Shown: positions 33,668 through 44,649, numbered from the stretch's first letter. The stretch: 64,000 nt of DNA from Magnaporthiopsis rhizophila (GCA_003049465.1 PYSS01000025.1:297132-361131); one strand, 5' to 3'. Program-made: numbers and translations. Notes: generated by a model from the sequence alone, not told the origin.

Positions 33668-35848
33668 CTAATACGCATCGTCCTCGTCCTCGGAACCAGA
33701 CCCCTCTGGGTAGCAATCGTAGTGGTCGTTTCCATTCTCCTTGCCCTCATCGTCCTCCTCGTCATCCTCGTCGTCGTAGCCGTGGCCGTAACCACGGCCC
33801 GCCCGGGGCATGTCGACGGAAGACTCCTCATCCTCGGACGAGAGCTCGATGGGATTCGCCCGACGGTGCATGCCGAGCTTCTCGGCTAACGTCAAAGGCC
33901 TGCCAGCTCGGCCGTCGGCCTCGTCGTCGTCGTCCTCCTCGCTACTGCTACTGTCCGTGACCTCTACCTTGCCTGGCTTGTCATCCTCCGTGTCATCCTC
34001 CGACTCGTCCTCCGAGTCGGTCACTATTACGGCGGGGACTGCCCGCTTCCTCTTGGGTGGGTTGATGGGCGCTGCGTCCGCAGCCTCCTCATCCTCCGAG
34101 TCGGACAATGTGACAGCGGGGATTCCTCTCTTCCGCTTGCGTGAGTTGACCGGCGCAGCCCCATCACCCTCGCTCTCGGAGTCCGGTACTCGAGGGCGTC
34201 CGCGCTTCTTCCTCGGCGCATCCTCATCAGACTCGGAATCGGCCGCAGAAGTGTCCCTCTCGCTGTCGGAAGATACGACTACCAGCGGAGTCTTGACCTT
34301 CTTGGCCGGGCGTGCGTCGGCGTCGTCATCGTCATCCTCGTCGTCCGAGATGATTTGACGAGATTTCTGTCCCTTCGCCACTCCGGAATTCTCCTCATCC
34401 TCGTCATGGTCCTCGTCATCCGAGATGATTTGCCTGGCTTGCCGTTTCTTCGTTGGGCGCAGACCCTCCTGGCCGCTGCCTTGGCCGACGTCGCCGTCAC
34501 CGCCCTGATCTATGGGCGAAAACCCGCCGAACCCGCCGAACCCGTTGTCCTCCCCATCAAACGCGGCATCTGCCACATCATCGTGATCTAGGATGTCGCT
34601 CGTTCCTTCAAAGTCGACGACGGGGCCGTCGTCGATAAAGTCGTCCATCTCGCTGTCGTCTTCCTCCTCGTCGTCGTCATCTCCGTTCATATCCGAGTCG
34701 TCTTCGCCTTCAAGAGACTCGGCGTCTCCCCATCCGGCTGGACTGGTTGGGAAATGGTCAGAGTCGACCAAGCCGAGCTCCACCATATTCTGGCGGCCGG
34801 TGCGGCCAGAGAATTCCACCATTGGCCAGACCTCAACACCGCGAAGCTTTTCTCCGATCAGCTCCCACATGTCGCCATTCATGGCCTCGAAGTCGAGAGC
34901 CAGGTCTTCTAGCAGCTTGATCTCCATGGAGCCCTTCTGCTGCTCGCGCCAGGCCCGATCAGGCCAGACAAGATATCTGGAGTAGCGGTGCGGGAGGCCA
35001 GCTTCGTCGAGCTCCGTGATACCCAGATCCTGGACTGCATGCGACAAGCTGTGGTCGAGTTTGTGGGCATCAAGGGTGTCGTATTTCTCGTATATCACCT
35101 CCAGATTCGTGAACGACGCCAAAAATGCCCAGGGGCCGGTGCAACTGGCGCCGGCCAGTCTCTTCGTTCCGGCAAGCTCGTCGGAACTGATCACAAGTCG
35201 TTTGATCTTGTCGGTGAATCCTGGGATGGAGAAGTTGATGTTGTAGAGCGACTGTTCACGGTCGGGATGCAGGAACTGGTGGAGGCAGCCAGGGTACAGG
35301 GTCGCGAAGGTGATGGCGACGATATCGGTCTCTTTGTCGAATGGCACTGCGTATCCGCCCAGTTCTCCTCCGAAAAGCAACTTGTCGGGAAATGATCTGA
35401 GGGCGACGGCTCGGCTTTCGCTGTTGACGCGCATCGTGGCTAGGACAGGCAGCATCTGCGCCTCGAGGCTGTTGGTGGGCGTCGGATACCATCCATAGCT
35501 GTCTGCCTCGGTGACCTGGAACTCTAGGATGCGGGGGCGCTCAAAGATCGATTCGAAGAAGAAGCGCCACACGAACTCGCGGATCTCGGGGGGCAGGCGC
35601 GTGAAATGCGGGAAGTCGACGCCGTCCCAGAAGCTGACGGCCCTAGTGCCGTCGAGGAGCGACTCCTCATCGGACTCCTTCGAGTCGTCGTCGTCAGACT
35701 CAGAGGCTTCAATGTCTAGCAGACCGCCCGCATCGTCGCCAGTCTCGGAGCTGGAGCCTGGTTCGCCGCTATCGGATTCGTGTAGGTCGCACCCCGAATG
35801 TGGGTGATCGATCGTGTCTGACGCGTCGTCCGAGTCGTACGAAGCCAT
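33668..35848 (-). CDS. 2EXR-domain protein with long acidic tail
   Basis: The single exon encodes 726 aa. Residues 85-330 carry the fungal 2EXR domain: FPHFTRLPPEIREFVWRFFF, then MRVNSESRAVALRSFP and DIVAITFATLYPG. From about residue 390 to the end the protein is disordered and dominated by Asp, Glu and Ser. It has basic nuclear-localisation-like patches (KKRQARQ, AKKVKT, RKRKRG, PKRKRA). The patches alternate with short hydrophobic cores followed by acidic serines: RQIISDDED (twice), LVVVSSDSE, AVTLSDSED, AVIVTDSED, VEVTDSSSSEE. A nuclear location is likely. The function of 2EXR proteins is unknown. The ATG at 35848 (MASYDSDDAS) is the first in frame. Confidence 0.82.
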   Translation of the reverse strand: MASYDSDDASDTIDHPHSGCDLHESDSGEPGSSSETGDDAGGLLDIEASESDDDDSKESDEESLLDGTRAVSFWDGVDFPHFTRLPPEIREFVWRFFFESIFERPRILEFQVTEADSYGWYPTPTNSLEAQMLPVLATMRVNSESRAVALRSFPDKLLFGGELGGYAVPFDKETDIVAITFATLYPGCLHQFLHPDREQSLYNINFSIPGFTDKIKRLVISSDELAGTKRLAGASCTGPWAFLASFTNLEVIYEKYDTLDAHKLDHSLSHAVQDLGITELDEAGLPHRYSRYLVWPDRAWREQQKGSMEIKLLEDLALDFEAMNGDMWELIGEKLRGVEVWPMVEFSGRTGRQNMVELGLVDSDHFPTSPAGWGDAESLEGEDDSDMNGDDDDEEEDDSEMDDFIDDGPVVDFEGTSDILDHDDVADAAFDGEDNGFGGFGGFSPIDQGGDGDVGQGSGQEGLRPTKKRQARQIISDDEDHDEDEENSGVAKGQKSRQIISDDEDDDDDADARPAKKVKTPLVVVSSDSERDTSAADSESDEDAPRKKRGRPRVPDSESEGDGAAPVNSRKRKRGIPAVTLSDSEDEEAADAAPINPPKRKRAVPAVIVTDSEDESEDDTEDDKPGKVEVTDSSSSEEDDDDEADGRAGRPLTLAEKLGMHRRANPIELSSEDEESSVDMPRAGRGYGHGYDDEDDEEDDEGKENGNDHYDCYPEGSGSEDEDDAY

Positions 35849-36358
35849 TTCTGTGATGCGCGGGTAGCGCAAGTCGATGCGCAGTAGGCGGTGAGCTCGT
35901 CGAGCTTTTGAAAATGGGTAGACGTCAGAAGGGAGATGGGGACAAGTCAGGAGCAGAAGATTGGGGGAAGAATTGGAGTCTTAATTCGGAGGAGAAAGTC
36001 GTCTTCGTCGTTGTTTGTCGGGGGAGCGGGATCAAGCTCAATCAAATCTAAGAGCTCTTGGTGGCATGGCCCCATGTCAGCGCGACGCGAGCACTTTAAT
36101 CGAGCACTTTAATCTAGGCCCAAACGGGTTAGAGCCCGCCGAACCATGCGAAATTTCAAGCTTCTCATTGGGTCCGTATTCGGGGGTGTGGAACAATAGA
36201 AGCTTGGTGGGGCATTTGCGCCCAGCACAATGGCAATAATGAATGCCGTGAAATAGAATTCAACGTTTCCATCTTGATGAGTCAATCCCGTTGATGCTGG
36301 TGACTCCGTCGAGGGTGTGTAATCTTATGGTTCATTGCGCCACAGTACGATAATTTTC
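35849..36358. other. Intergenic
   Basis: No gene. It is the 5' flank of the 2EXR gene and the 3' flank of the PQ-loop gene. An imperfect 13-bp direct repeat (gagcactttaatc) occurs at 36088-36113. Confidence 0.5.
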
Positions 36359-37403
36359 TCAAGGCGTTGGGCTTGGATCGCCCATCACAAACCCAGGCCG
36401 CGAACGAGCCCTACCACTGGTGATGTCAAGGGACGCCGAAGTCGAAGATGGCACGTGCTGGAGCATAACCCCACCACCGGAAGCGCCCGCTTGGGACCCA
36501 AGCCTCGGCTCCGACGCCGACCGCAGCCGCGCCCTAGCCCAGGGCATAAAGTTGAAGTACCCGCCAGCCGCAAACACGCCGAGCCACAGCACGAGCTCGG
36601 TGCCATAGATTGCCATGCCCAAGAAGTCGAGCTTGGGCTGAAAAAAGACCGAGGCGAGCGAGAAGACGTCGCCGGCAGCGTCGATGCCGACAAACAGGAA
36701 CGAGATGCCGCGCACGGACCGATGCCGGCATATGTCCCAGTAGTGCCGCAAGACGCCCCCGGCTAGCAGCACCGCCGACAGGACCGCCATCAGCGTGCTG
36801 GGCCAGGTGCGGTGGGCGTCGGCGTCGGCGTCGCGCTTTGCGGTGCGCAGGGCGAAGACGAGCGCAGTCTGGACGCCCGCCATCAGGGCTGCGATTGGAA
36901 CTGTCACAGCTAGGCAGCGAGAGATGGGCCAGTGCTGGGCCGTGGCATTGGTCAGGTCGCGGGGGTGGATACGCCTATGAGATGGATGGAACTGGTGAGT
37001 TTTAAATACCTTCCAATCGTAGTAGCAACACTGCGCCCAGGTGAGCAAGGAAAGATCGTCAAGAGTTGGGGCTGTATCTGAAGTGCAATGTTGAAGTTTT
37101 CGGTGATATTGTAGACGCCGAGGGGGATTCCAGCCCATGCCCAAAGCATTATCATTGACGGTTGAAGGCCTATGGTGTTGTGGCGGCGGTAGTTTAACAC
37201 GATCTGCGGGATAAGCTAAGACAGGTCGTTAGCGTGATTGTTACAGGGAAAAAAGAGAAAAGGATGGGGACATACTTGAATAGACCAACAGACCTGTGAG
37301 GTGCAAGCGATTCGGATAGAAGGCAGACGTAATATCAGGGGTTAGACGCTGGACTCACAGCCCCAAGTGTCCCTAGCAAATTTGCGGCAATGGCATTATC
37401 CAT
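36359..37403 (-). CDS. PQ-loop repeat membrane protein (one-base frameshift)
   Basis: Four exons are inferred: 37403-37359, 37293-37276 (18 nt), 37215-37010 and 36934-36359. The N-terminus MDNAIAANLLGTLGAVCWSI runs into the first PQ motif, LIPQIVLNYRRHNTIGLQPS, then WAWAGIPLGVYNI. In exon 3 the frame changes near 37051-37053: Q..LLTI must pass into SLLTWAQCCYYDWK, which needs one more T in a TTT run. Downstream are further membrane helices, the second repeat region (HYWDICRHRSVRGISFLFV) and a Ser/Arg tail. The family resembles Ypq/cystinosin-type transporters of vacuolar or other membranes; cargo unknown. The frameshift is either an assembly error or a recent mutation. Confidence 0.75.
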
Positions 37404-38040
37404 TTTCAGTAATTCCCGATAACCAAGACTTCTGCCTGTACCAGTTATTAGGAGATAATAGGCGATTAAATTGGTGGTGTCTGACTATTCCCCGAGTATT
37501 GAAATTGGGTATTTCTCGGGATGGACATTTGCTTTGCTCCATCTGCCAGCGCGGGTGAGCATTGCGCCGATTATGTCAGCCACGGTCCCGCTCCTTGCCC
37601 TCCTTGACTTTGTCGATCTCTCTTTGCGACGAGCTGTGAACTCCAGGAATTTTATTTTCCCTTCCATGACGGTTGATGAGCAAGCTGGTGCAAGTCGCGG
37701 ATCGTGCAAGTGGTTTGGTTCATTATGCAGATAGCTGTGGTGTGTGTGGCAAGGGTTCCCCAAGCACGCGCTCGGGAGCAATTAGCCGACGTAACTTCGA
37801 TACCCCCCAGTCGGCATGATACATAGCTGCCGCCTGGCACATAAAACCGGAGAGGGGATGTCGCTATTGCAAGGCAAGAAACATGGGTCGATAATATCGT
37901 CCGATCTACCCGGACCCTGGCCGGGCTGTGCTCGGATGTGAACGGCGTAACTACCGCGCATCTCTTAACGAACAGCACCGCAGCCCACGAACCCTTGTGA
38001 GCTGTCAATCCATCTCCCTCACCTTCTCTCGGCTGCAGCC
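37404..38040. other. Divergent promoter, PQ-loop gene / oxygenase gene
   Basis: No gene. It is shared by two divergently transcribed genes. A CGG-N7-CCG element lies 118 bp before the oxygenase ATG (next entry). Confidence 0.55.
37911..37923. promoter_or_regulatory. Candidate Zn2Cys6 site CGG-N7-CCG
   Basis: CGGACCCTGGCCG is an inverted CGG pair with a 7-base gap, the kind of site bound by Zn2Cys6 dimers. The same spacing recurs at 52865-52877 and 57652-57664. In DNA this GC-rich a site of this form is expected by chance about once per 1-3 kb, so the assignment is weak. Confidence 0.25.
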
Positions 38041-39935
38041 ATGGCGCACCTCTTCTCCTTGTTCCCAGATGCTGGGTCTGGATACAAGGATGGCCGCAAA
38101 GACGACGGTCAGAACAAATTCCCAAACACAGCCTACTTCAAGGGCGGCCTGAAGCCGAGCCGCCTGGAGGGCGACATCACGGAGCTCGAGACCAGCGGCT
38201 ACATCCCGCCGGAGATAAACGGGACCTTCTTCCGGGTCCAGCCCGACCCCCAGTTCCCCCCCGTGTTCGAGGACGACGTGCACTTTAGCGGCGACGGCAA
38301 CGTCAGCGCCTTTCGGTTCCACGACGGGCACGTCGACTGGAAGCAGCGCTATGTGCGTACCGATCGTTTCAAGGCCGAGCGGGACGCGCGCAAGTCCCTC
38401 TTTGGCAAGTATCGTAACACTTGGACCGACAACGAAATGGTCAAGGGCATAATTCGGTTAGTCTCGGCAGCACCGGGGGGCGAGGGCGAAGCTGTGGGCT
38501 GACGTGGATGCAGGACCGTCTCCAACACCAATGTCATCTTCTGGCGCGGGTCGCTGTTGGCGATGAAGGAAGATGGGCCTCCCTATGCAATGGTAGGAAG
38601 TGTATTTTTGACCCAGGTGATGACCTTGTTGCGTATGTTTTGCTTATCATCCTGGTTCAAAAGGATCCGACTACCCTAGAGACGCTGGGCAGATACGACT
38701 TTGAAGGCCAGCTGGAATCGCCCACGTTCACGGCACACCCCAAGTTCGACCCGAAGACGGGCGAGATGGTGGCCTTTGCGTATGCCGCCAGCGGCGACGG
38801 GCAGGATGCTAACTGCGATCTGGCCGTCTGGACGTTCGACCAGACGGGGGCCAAGACACAGGAGGCGTTTTACAAGGCGCCGTTCTGTGGAATGATCCAC
38901 GATGCCGCCCTTACGGAGAATTACCTTATCCTGCCCCTCACGCCCCTCAAAGCTAGCCTCGCCCGTCTCAAGGCTGGCGGCAACCACTGGGCTTGTGAGT
39001 TGCGCAGAATCCACATAGCTTGTGTAGATGAATGTCACTAAATCATGCGGCGACGCAGGGGATCCGGAAGAGGACCAGTGGTACGGGATCGCCCCGAGGC
39101 GAGGGGGCGGGGACATTGTCTGGCTGCGGTCCGGCAACGCCTTCCACGGGCACGTCGCGGGTGCGTACGAGAACGGGGAAGGCCACATCGTGTGCGATCT
39201 GACCGTTGCGTACGGCGGCAACGTCTTCTTCTGGTGGCCGCCCGAGGGCGCGCCGAGCACCGGCAACGTGCGCCAGAAGATGGTGTCGGACACGGTCAGA
39301 TGGGTATTTGACCCCAACAGCCCGTCCGGCACGCGCGTCGAGCCGTTCAAAAAGTACGGCACAAACGGCGAGTTCAGCCGGATCGACGACCGCTGGGTGA
39401 CGCGGAAGTACAGACACTTCTGGCAGTTGCAAATCCAACCCTCGCGGCAGTATGACATTGCCAAATGCGGTCCGCCCGCAGGTATGTTATGTTATGCCAT
39501 TCTTTCAGGTTCGTTTTGTGTGCTAACCCGACCATCTGCCTAGGCGGCCTGTTCAACGTCATCGGCCACTACGACTGGGAGACCGGGATCAAGGACGAGT
39601 TTTGGGCGAGCGAGACGACCACGTTTCAGGAGCCGGTTTTCGTGCCCAAGTCGGACGCCGAGGGCGATGGGTACCTGTTGACCTTGCTGAACCACCTCGA
39701 CGTGCTGCGGAACGACATCCTCATTTTCGACGCACTCAACGTAGCCAAAGGCCCCGTGGGGGCGTGCCACCTCCCGGTGCAGATCCGGCTGGGCCTCCAC
39801 GGGAACTTTGTCGAGCAGCGTGAGATGGACGAATGGGAGCGGCGACGCGGAGAGGGGGAGGTTGTAAAAGTGGCCACAAAACCGCTGCCCTGGCAGCAGA
39901 AGCTCCACGACAAGAATGCCAATGGCGGGAGATAA
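38041..39935 (+). CDS. Carotenoid-oxygenase-family dioxygenase (lignostilbene/isoeugenol type)
   Basis: Five exons (38041-38456, 38514-38592, 38664-38994, 39059-39481, 39544-39935) give 546 aa. It belongs to the RPE65/carotenoid cleavage family, non-heme Fe(II) enzymes that cut C=C bonds with O2. The N-terminal part, including YIPPEINGTFFRVQPDP, ERDARKSLFGKYRN and RTVSNTNVIF, resembles the lignostilbene dioxygenase/isoeugenol monooxygenase branch more than classical carotenoid cleavers. The four iron-ligand histidines are plausible in AHPKFDP, MIHDAALTEN, FHGHVAGAYE and LGLHGNF. No signal peptide, so cytosolic. A fungal relative, Neurospora CAO-1, cleaves resveratrol to two aromatic aldehydes. 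An aldehyde dehydrogenase, monooxygenases and a decarboxylase-like gene downstream fit use of such products. Confidence 0.9.
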
Positions 39936-40689
39936 AGCCGGTGATACGATCCGAGGCAGTCGTCCCGAGGATCCATATAGCAGGGACAATCACGCAGCCA
40001 CTATTACCAAATTATCTAGTCTGATAGGCCTGAATCGAGACGCGTGCAATCAAAAGACTCGCATCTGCCGTCCGTCTGCCGTCGGGTACCGTATGGATGC
40101 GATTCGGTGGGAAAATGCGTGCCAAGGCTGCAAAACGCGCATCCACATAGAAGCACATGTATCCGTTAAGGACCTACTGATAATATACCGGCGATCATCA
40201 TCCGTCATATCCACAGTTCGTGCGGGGTGGTTGGTCTTTTTCGTGGGTTTCACCGGGCCCCTCTCCCAAAGTCGGGTTGATTTAGCCGACGGGATCATGT
40301 CTGCGTGATTTGAGGGCCTCCCTTTCTTTTGGACAAGGTGGGGGGAAGACGGACGGATGGCGGCGGTGGCGGCGTTATACATGTTCCCGGCGCCGGGGAA
40401 CCGAGCGCGCCCAGCGAACATCCTGTCTTGTGTCGTTTCAATCGGATCGATCCGAGGTTCCTTTTATAAGAAGTGTGCAACCAAAAACACTCGGGGAATG
40501 CCAGACGTACGGAAGATTTGTTGCATGTTGGGATGCTGGTCCGACTTGGCCGACCGATCTGACAGCGACAAACAAGCTTCTTCTGACACCCCAAAGGCTG
40601 TGTGCGATTCGCACAGACGACCATCACTCAGGACAAACAGTGGGCCGCCATTCGGAAGAGACGACGAGCGGCGCCGACAACAGGAAACC
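39936..40689. other. Intergenic between oxygenase and SnoaL-like genes
   Basis: No gene. It contains the SnoaL-like gene's promoter; several CGG/CCG triplets occur around 40370-40405 but none with the 7-base gap. Confidence 0.5.
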
Positions 40690-41881
40690 ATGACGACCAG
40701 CGACGAGACCGGCGACGAGGTCGCGCAGCTGAGACAAACGGTCGAGGCGCTTCAGCAGCAGGTGACGCGCCTAAATGGTACGAATCACTGCCATCGCGAG
40801 GCTTAAGCGCATGACCGGGTGGCTAACGATACGAGGGTCATGACAGACCAAGAAGAGATCCGGAAACTACAGTACAAGTGGGTGACGACACTCGCTTTGC
40901 TGTGGCCATGTCTGACAGAAGTGTGTCCGTTATAGATACGGATACTATCTCGACAAGTGCTTATATGAAGAGGTAGGGCGCCATTATCCTCGGTGTATCC
41001 GTCTTGCCACGTATCATTCGCAAATGGCCAATGTCGACCAGCGGATATCGCCACAGGGCATACTGACAGTCCACGCGCCCTCCGACTCTCTCAATACTAG
41101 GTCCTAGCGCTCTTCTCAGACTCGCCAGATACGTGCGCGCAATTCCTGGGCGCTCGATTCAACGGAATAGCGGGAGTGAAGCGGCTATACATCGGCCGCT
41201 TCGCGCGCAACTTCGCCGGCGGCCGCAACGGTCCGATCCACGGGTTTCTTCTAGAACACCCGCAAATTCAGGTATGAATGGAGTTCCCCAGGGTATCTAG
41301 ATAAATAAAGGCAAAGAAAAAAAATTGACACAAAATTACAGGGCATCATAGATGTCGACTACAGCCAGCAGTCGGGACCGCCAAGGGCCAAAGCCCGCTT
41401 CCGCAGCCTGATGCAGGCGGGCGTGCACGCGTCACAGGCGGGCATCCACCCACGCGGCGCGACGCAGTGGTGGGAGGGCGGCGTGTACGAGAACGAGTAC
41501 ATACGCGATGGGCCCGGCGGGACGTGGAGGATCCTGCGCCTCAGGGTCAGTGTTCTTCTTAGTTGCCCATGACAGTGACCGCCCAGCTAATCCCACTCAA
41601 AATAAAAGTACAACCCGTTTTGGCACGGAGACTTCGAGCACGGCTGGGCCTACAAGGTGGCCGGGTTCGTGCCGTTCCTGACCAACAAGTACCCCGACGA
41701 CCCGTCCGGCCCGGACGAGGTGTTCCCCGAGGAGCAGCGCATGATGTGGCCCGACACGCGGGTCGTGCCGTTCCACTACGACCACCCCGTCACGGGCCAG
41801 CCGGTCAAGGAGGACGACATGCGCGCGCCCGTGTACGGGACTGACGTAAAGCTGTCCAAGCCTGCGCTGAAGCTGGAGTAA
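40690..41881 (+). CDS. SnoaL-like domain protein
   Basis: Six exons (40690-40777, 40847-40877, 40936-40972, 41101-41271, 41342-41545, 41609-41881) join in frame to give 267 aa. A short N-terminal heptad stretch (LRQTVEALQQQVTRL) precedes the domain. The cone-shaped SnoaL/NTF2-like fold is suggested by IRKLQYKYGYYLDKCLYEEV, LALFSDSP, GVKRLYIGRF, GPIHGFLLEHPQIQ and WWEGGVYENEYIRDG..WRILRLRYNPFWHGDFEHGW. This fold hosts cyclases, dehydratases and isomerases, and non-catalytic proteins. Tyr/His/Asp residues line the predicted pocket, but no reaction can be named. Position just after the oxygenase gene and in the same direction suggests a role with aromatic substrates. Confidence 0.85.
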
Positions 41882-42167
41882 AGGGCGATACGGAAGGGTG
41901 TCTTTTCCGCGCTATTGGTCTAGCTGGTCGCTTCGAGGATCTGCATTAAATAGACCGTTCTTTTATCTTGTGCCTTGCTTTTGGCAGCCTGGTGGCTGGC
42001 TGGGCGACAATTGGGCTTATCCCGTATTCGACTAAAGAGGCAGGCACGCGGGTTGCTCCTGCCATAATATTTCAGGGAATTTGTCCACATTTTATGAGGC
42101 TGCTGGCAAGTCGAGATCGACTACCCACGGCAACTGCCTGTCGTCATGTGGTCCTCCGATCGCCGCG

Positions 42168-43070
42168 TTAACGAAAAGGGTGTTTCATCCCTTGGTAATA
42201 GGATGGGTGTCGTCGGCACAAAATCTCCCCTCGCAACAACCTTTGCGCCTGCCAGGTCTCCTTACGCTCTTTCTTCTCCGCGGCCATTTCCGGCGTGTCA
42301 GATTTCCCAGGCTGGGTGCTGGCTAGGGTAGCCACAGCCACCGAATTGTCGTTATCGATGGCCGAGGAGTGAGTCCTTGCAGGCTCGTCGTCCCCGGCCG
42401 CTGCGTCCCCTCGCCATGCGACGAGCTTTGCGCCCCAGCCTACGTGGATGTGGCCGAAGCAGTGTAGCCGCGGCCGGGCGCGCTCGACCCCTCGAAGAGC
42501 TGCTTGCACCCCACGCTGCCGGACCCGGGCACCCGGTCGAGGATACCCCTTGGAGGACCGTGCGTCATGACGACGTCGACGTCAGGGGGGATGGTCAAGT
42601 CGTGGCCGTCGTCGAGCTCGAACTGGTAGGTGCCGTTGCCAAAGGCGGGCGTGTAGGGGGAGGCATAGACGGTGAAAGCTGCGCCGTTGGCCAGCGTGAA
42701 CCTGTGTGTGCCTTCCTCAATGAAGTGGATTCCATGCTTTGTGGCGTCCTCACCGGTCATGAGTGCTCGCACCTCCGAGGACTCTTTTACGGCCAGGTCC
42801 AGATCGAGCGGCGGGAAGGCCTCCTGGACTAGTCGGCGCACTGCTCTTTCGTCCAGCGTCACGTCGTGGTTGCCTGCGATGACGAGCTTGAGCGGCGCGT
42901 CGATTTGTTGGAGAAGACGCAGGGTGGTGTGGTATTCGTCGACACTGGGAGCCTTCCGTCAGATCACCACAGTGCAGGACCACGTCGACGGGCTCCGCGG
43001 GCCGCGACTCCTCGGGGAACTCGAGCTCATGGGTGTCGGAGACGATGAGAAATCGGGTTTTGATACTCAT
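42168..43070 (-). CDS. Calcineurin-like metallophosphoesterase (frame broken twice)
   Basis: All five family motifs occur in order on the minus strand: FLIVSDTHE, VVLHCGDLTEG, KLVIAGNHD, DVVMTHGPPRG and HCFGHIHVGWG. They supply the two-metal centre of phosphoesterases of the small cytosolic fungal type. They lie in three stretches whose frames do not match: a change near 42951 (between GDLTEG and SVDEYHTTLRLLQQ; one base too many) and another near 42488-42491 (a GGGG run on the coding strand, one base too few). The protein-level conservation is full, so sequencing indels are as likely as decay. Expected length is about 290-300 aa. Substrate unknown. It is tail-to-tail with the SnoaL-like gene. 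Confidence 0.72.
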
Positions 43071-43552
43071 CTTGGCGAGGTGGGGAGAATGGTCTGCTGT
43101 GGGTATCCTTGATCGTCTTCTCGGTGAGGTTTCGAATATTTGGACGAGGACACTTGCGTACAGCACTTGATTGGTCGATCGAATTGGTATGCGAGGGAGG
43201 CGAGGATATGTCGTGGTCAATCTTTGGGATCTATCTCGAAGCGTGATTGCCCTGACGGAGATGGTTTTAGACGTAACGCCAACAGTAGCGTCGAAAAGCT
43301 TATCGCGAGATCGAAACATTTCGGCTTGCCGCTTGCGCGTAATTAGCCTCGCGCCTTCTGCCCTTGTATTTTTAAACTCAAAGCTCGATGTGGCCATCGG
43401 CGTTGCCGGCTTTCCGTTCAGTTCAACGTCCAGGCACTGGAAAGGAACAGCGGTTCAGGTAAGACGCCATGCCGACGTTGAATGGTATGGATTATAGCCC
43501 CTATTGCTCACCCCCACGCTTTGCGACGTCCCAATAGCAGCTCCAAATCCCA
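43071..43552. other. Intergenic
   Basis: No gene seen; promoter of the phosphoesterase and 3' flank of the amidohydrolase. Confidence 0.5.
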
Positions 43553-44649
43553 TCACAGTTCCAGGGGCAACTTGAAGAGTTTGATTGCGTTGCTCCTAGC
43601 GACCGCGTCCTTTTGCTCCGTCGGAAGATCGACCCCCTTCCACCACCGCTGCCCCTCCTCTATGGTGTCATAAGGATAATCTGCTGTTTTGTTAGGAACA
43701 GTTCGTGTTCGGCACGACAGCGCAGCCTTGTAGAGGTCGACTAACCAATAGCGAACATGCATCTGTCGAGACCAATCTCGTTGATGCAGAACTTGAGACC
43801 TGACGTGGAGTAGAAGCCCGAAGTCGTGATGGAGACATTATGCTTAAAGTAATACTCGTAGTCGTGCTTGGACGGCCTGGTGGCCTTCTTCACGGGCTGA
43901 TTATACCAGTGACTTGCCCTCCATAGGTTGAAAGGAATGCCCTCGCCGAGATGCCCTGCGACCAGCTGGACGCCGGGAAATTCGTCCAGCATCCCGCTAG
44001 ACAGCAGCGCGTACAGGTGGAAGCTGAGGTCCAGGTGAAACTGGACGGCCGCCCCCAGCAGGTGCCTGCGCGAGGCGTACTCGCTGCCGGTCTTTGGATC
44101 CAGGTCCGGCGCGGTCCTGTAGCGAGGGTGCATGTACACCGGCACGTCTAGCGCCTGCACCTCACGCCAGAAGACGTGGAACTCGGGCCCGTCGTAGTAC
44201 ACCTTGCCCTCGCCGCCGCCCTCGGCCGCGACCGTCTGGTAGTCGTTGAGAATGGCGCCCTTGCAGCCCAGCTCCGTCACGGCCCGGCGCAGCTCCGCGG
44301 CGGCCGACGCCGGGTCGTGCATGCTGATGGACGCCAGTGCCCCGAATCGGGCCGGGTTCTTGCGCACCTCGGCCGCGAGCCAGTCGTTGGTGCCGGAGGC
44401 GACGGCGGCCGCGGCGACGGGATTAGCCTCGCCTTGGGGTCCGGGCGACGTTAGAGATAGTAACATGTACTCGACGCCTTCGGCGTCCATTTGGCTCAGC
44501 CGTTCGCCGTGTATGTCCTGGAGCTTGGCCGTCAGCGGATGCTTGGCCATGTCGGCGCCGGGGGCGAAGAGCGCGGCATCCCGTGCTAGCCGGGCTAGGC
44601 CGCCCGGCTCGAGGACGGCCTCTTCCAGTGCGATTGTTCCCTTGGACAT
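43553..44649 (-). CDS. Amidohydrolase, dihydroxybenzoate decarboxylase-like
   Basis: Two exons (44649-43746, 43683-43553) give 344 aa of the amidohydrolase-2 type, a TIM barrel. The closest known group is the non-oxidative hydroxybenzoate decarboxylases (2,3-dihydroxybenzoate and gamma-resorcylate decarboxylase). The start GTIALEEAVLEP corresponds to the metal-binding Glu strand; as in fungal 2,3-dihydroxybenzoate decarboxylases, the position two after the Glu is Ala rather than the His of gamma-resorcylate decarboxylase. VPVYMHPRYRT carries the metal His, QLVAGHLGEGIPFNLWR the general-acid His, and DRCMFAIADYPYD the metal Asp, rebuilt across the intron. The product would be catechol- or resorcinol-type phenols. 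Cytosolic. Family firm, substrate inferred from relatives and neighbours. Confidence 0.85.

Noticed and set aside
33810..34358. 182-codon Ser-rich plus-strand ORF
   Set aside because: It is the complement of the Asp/Glu/Ser-rich tail of the 2EXR gene.
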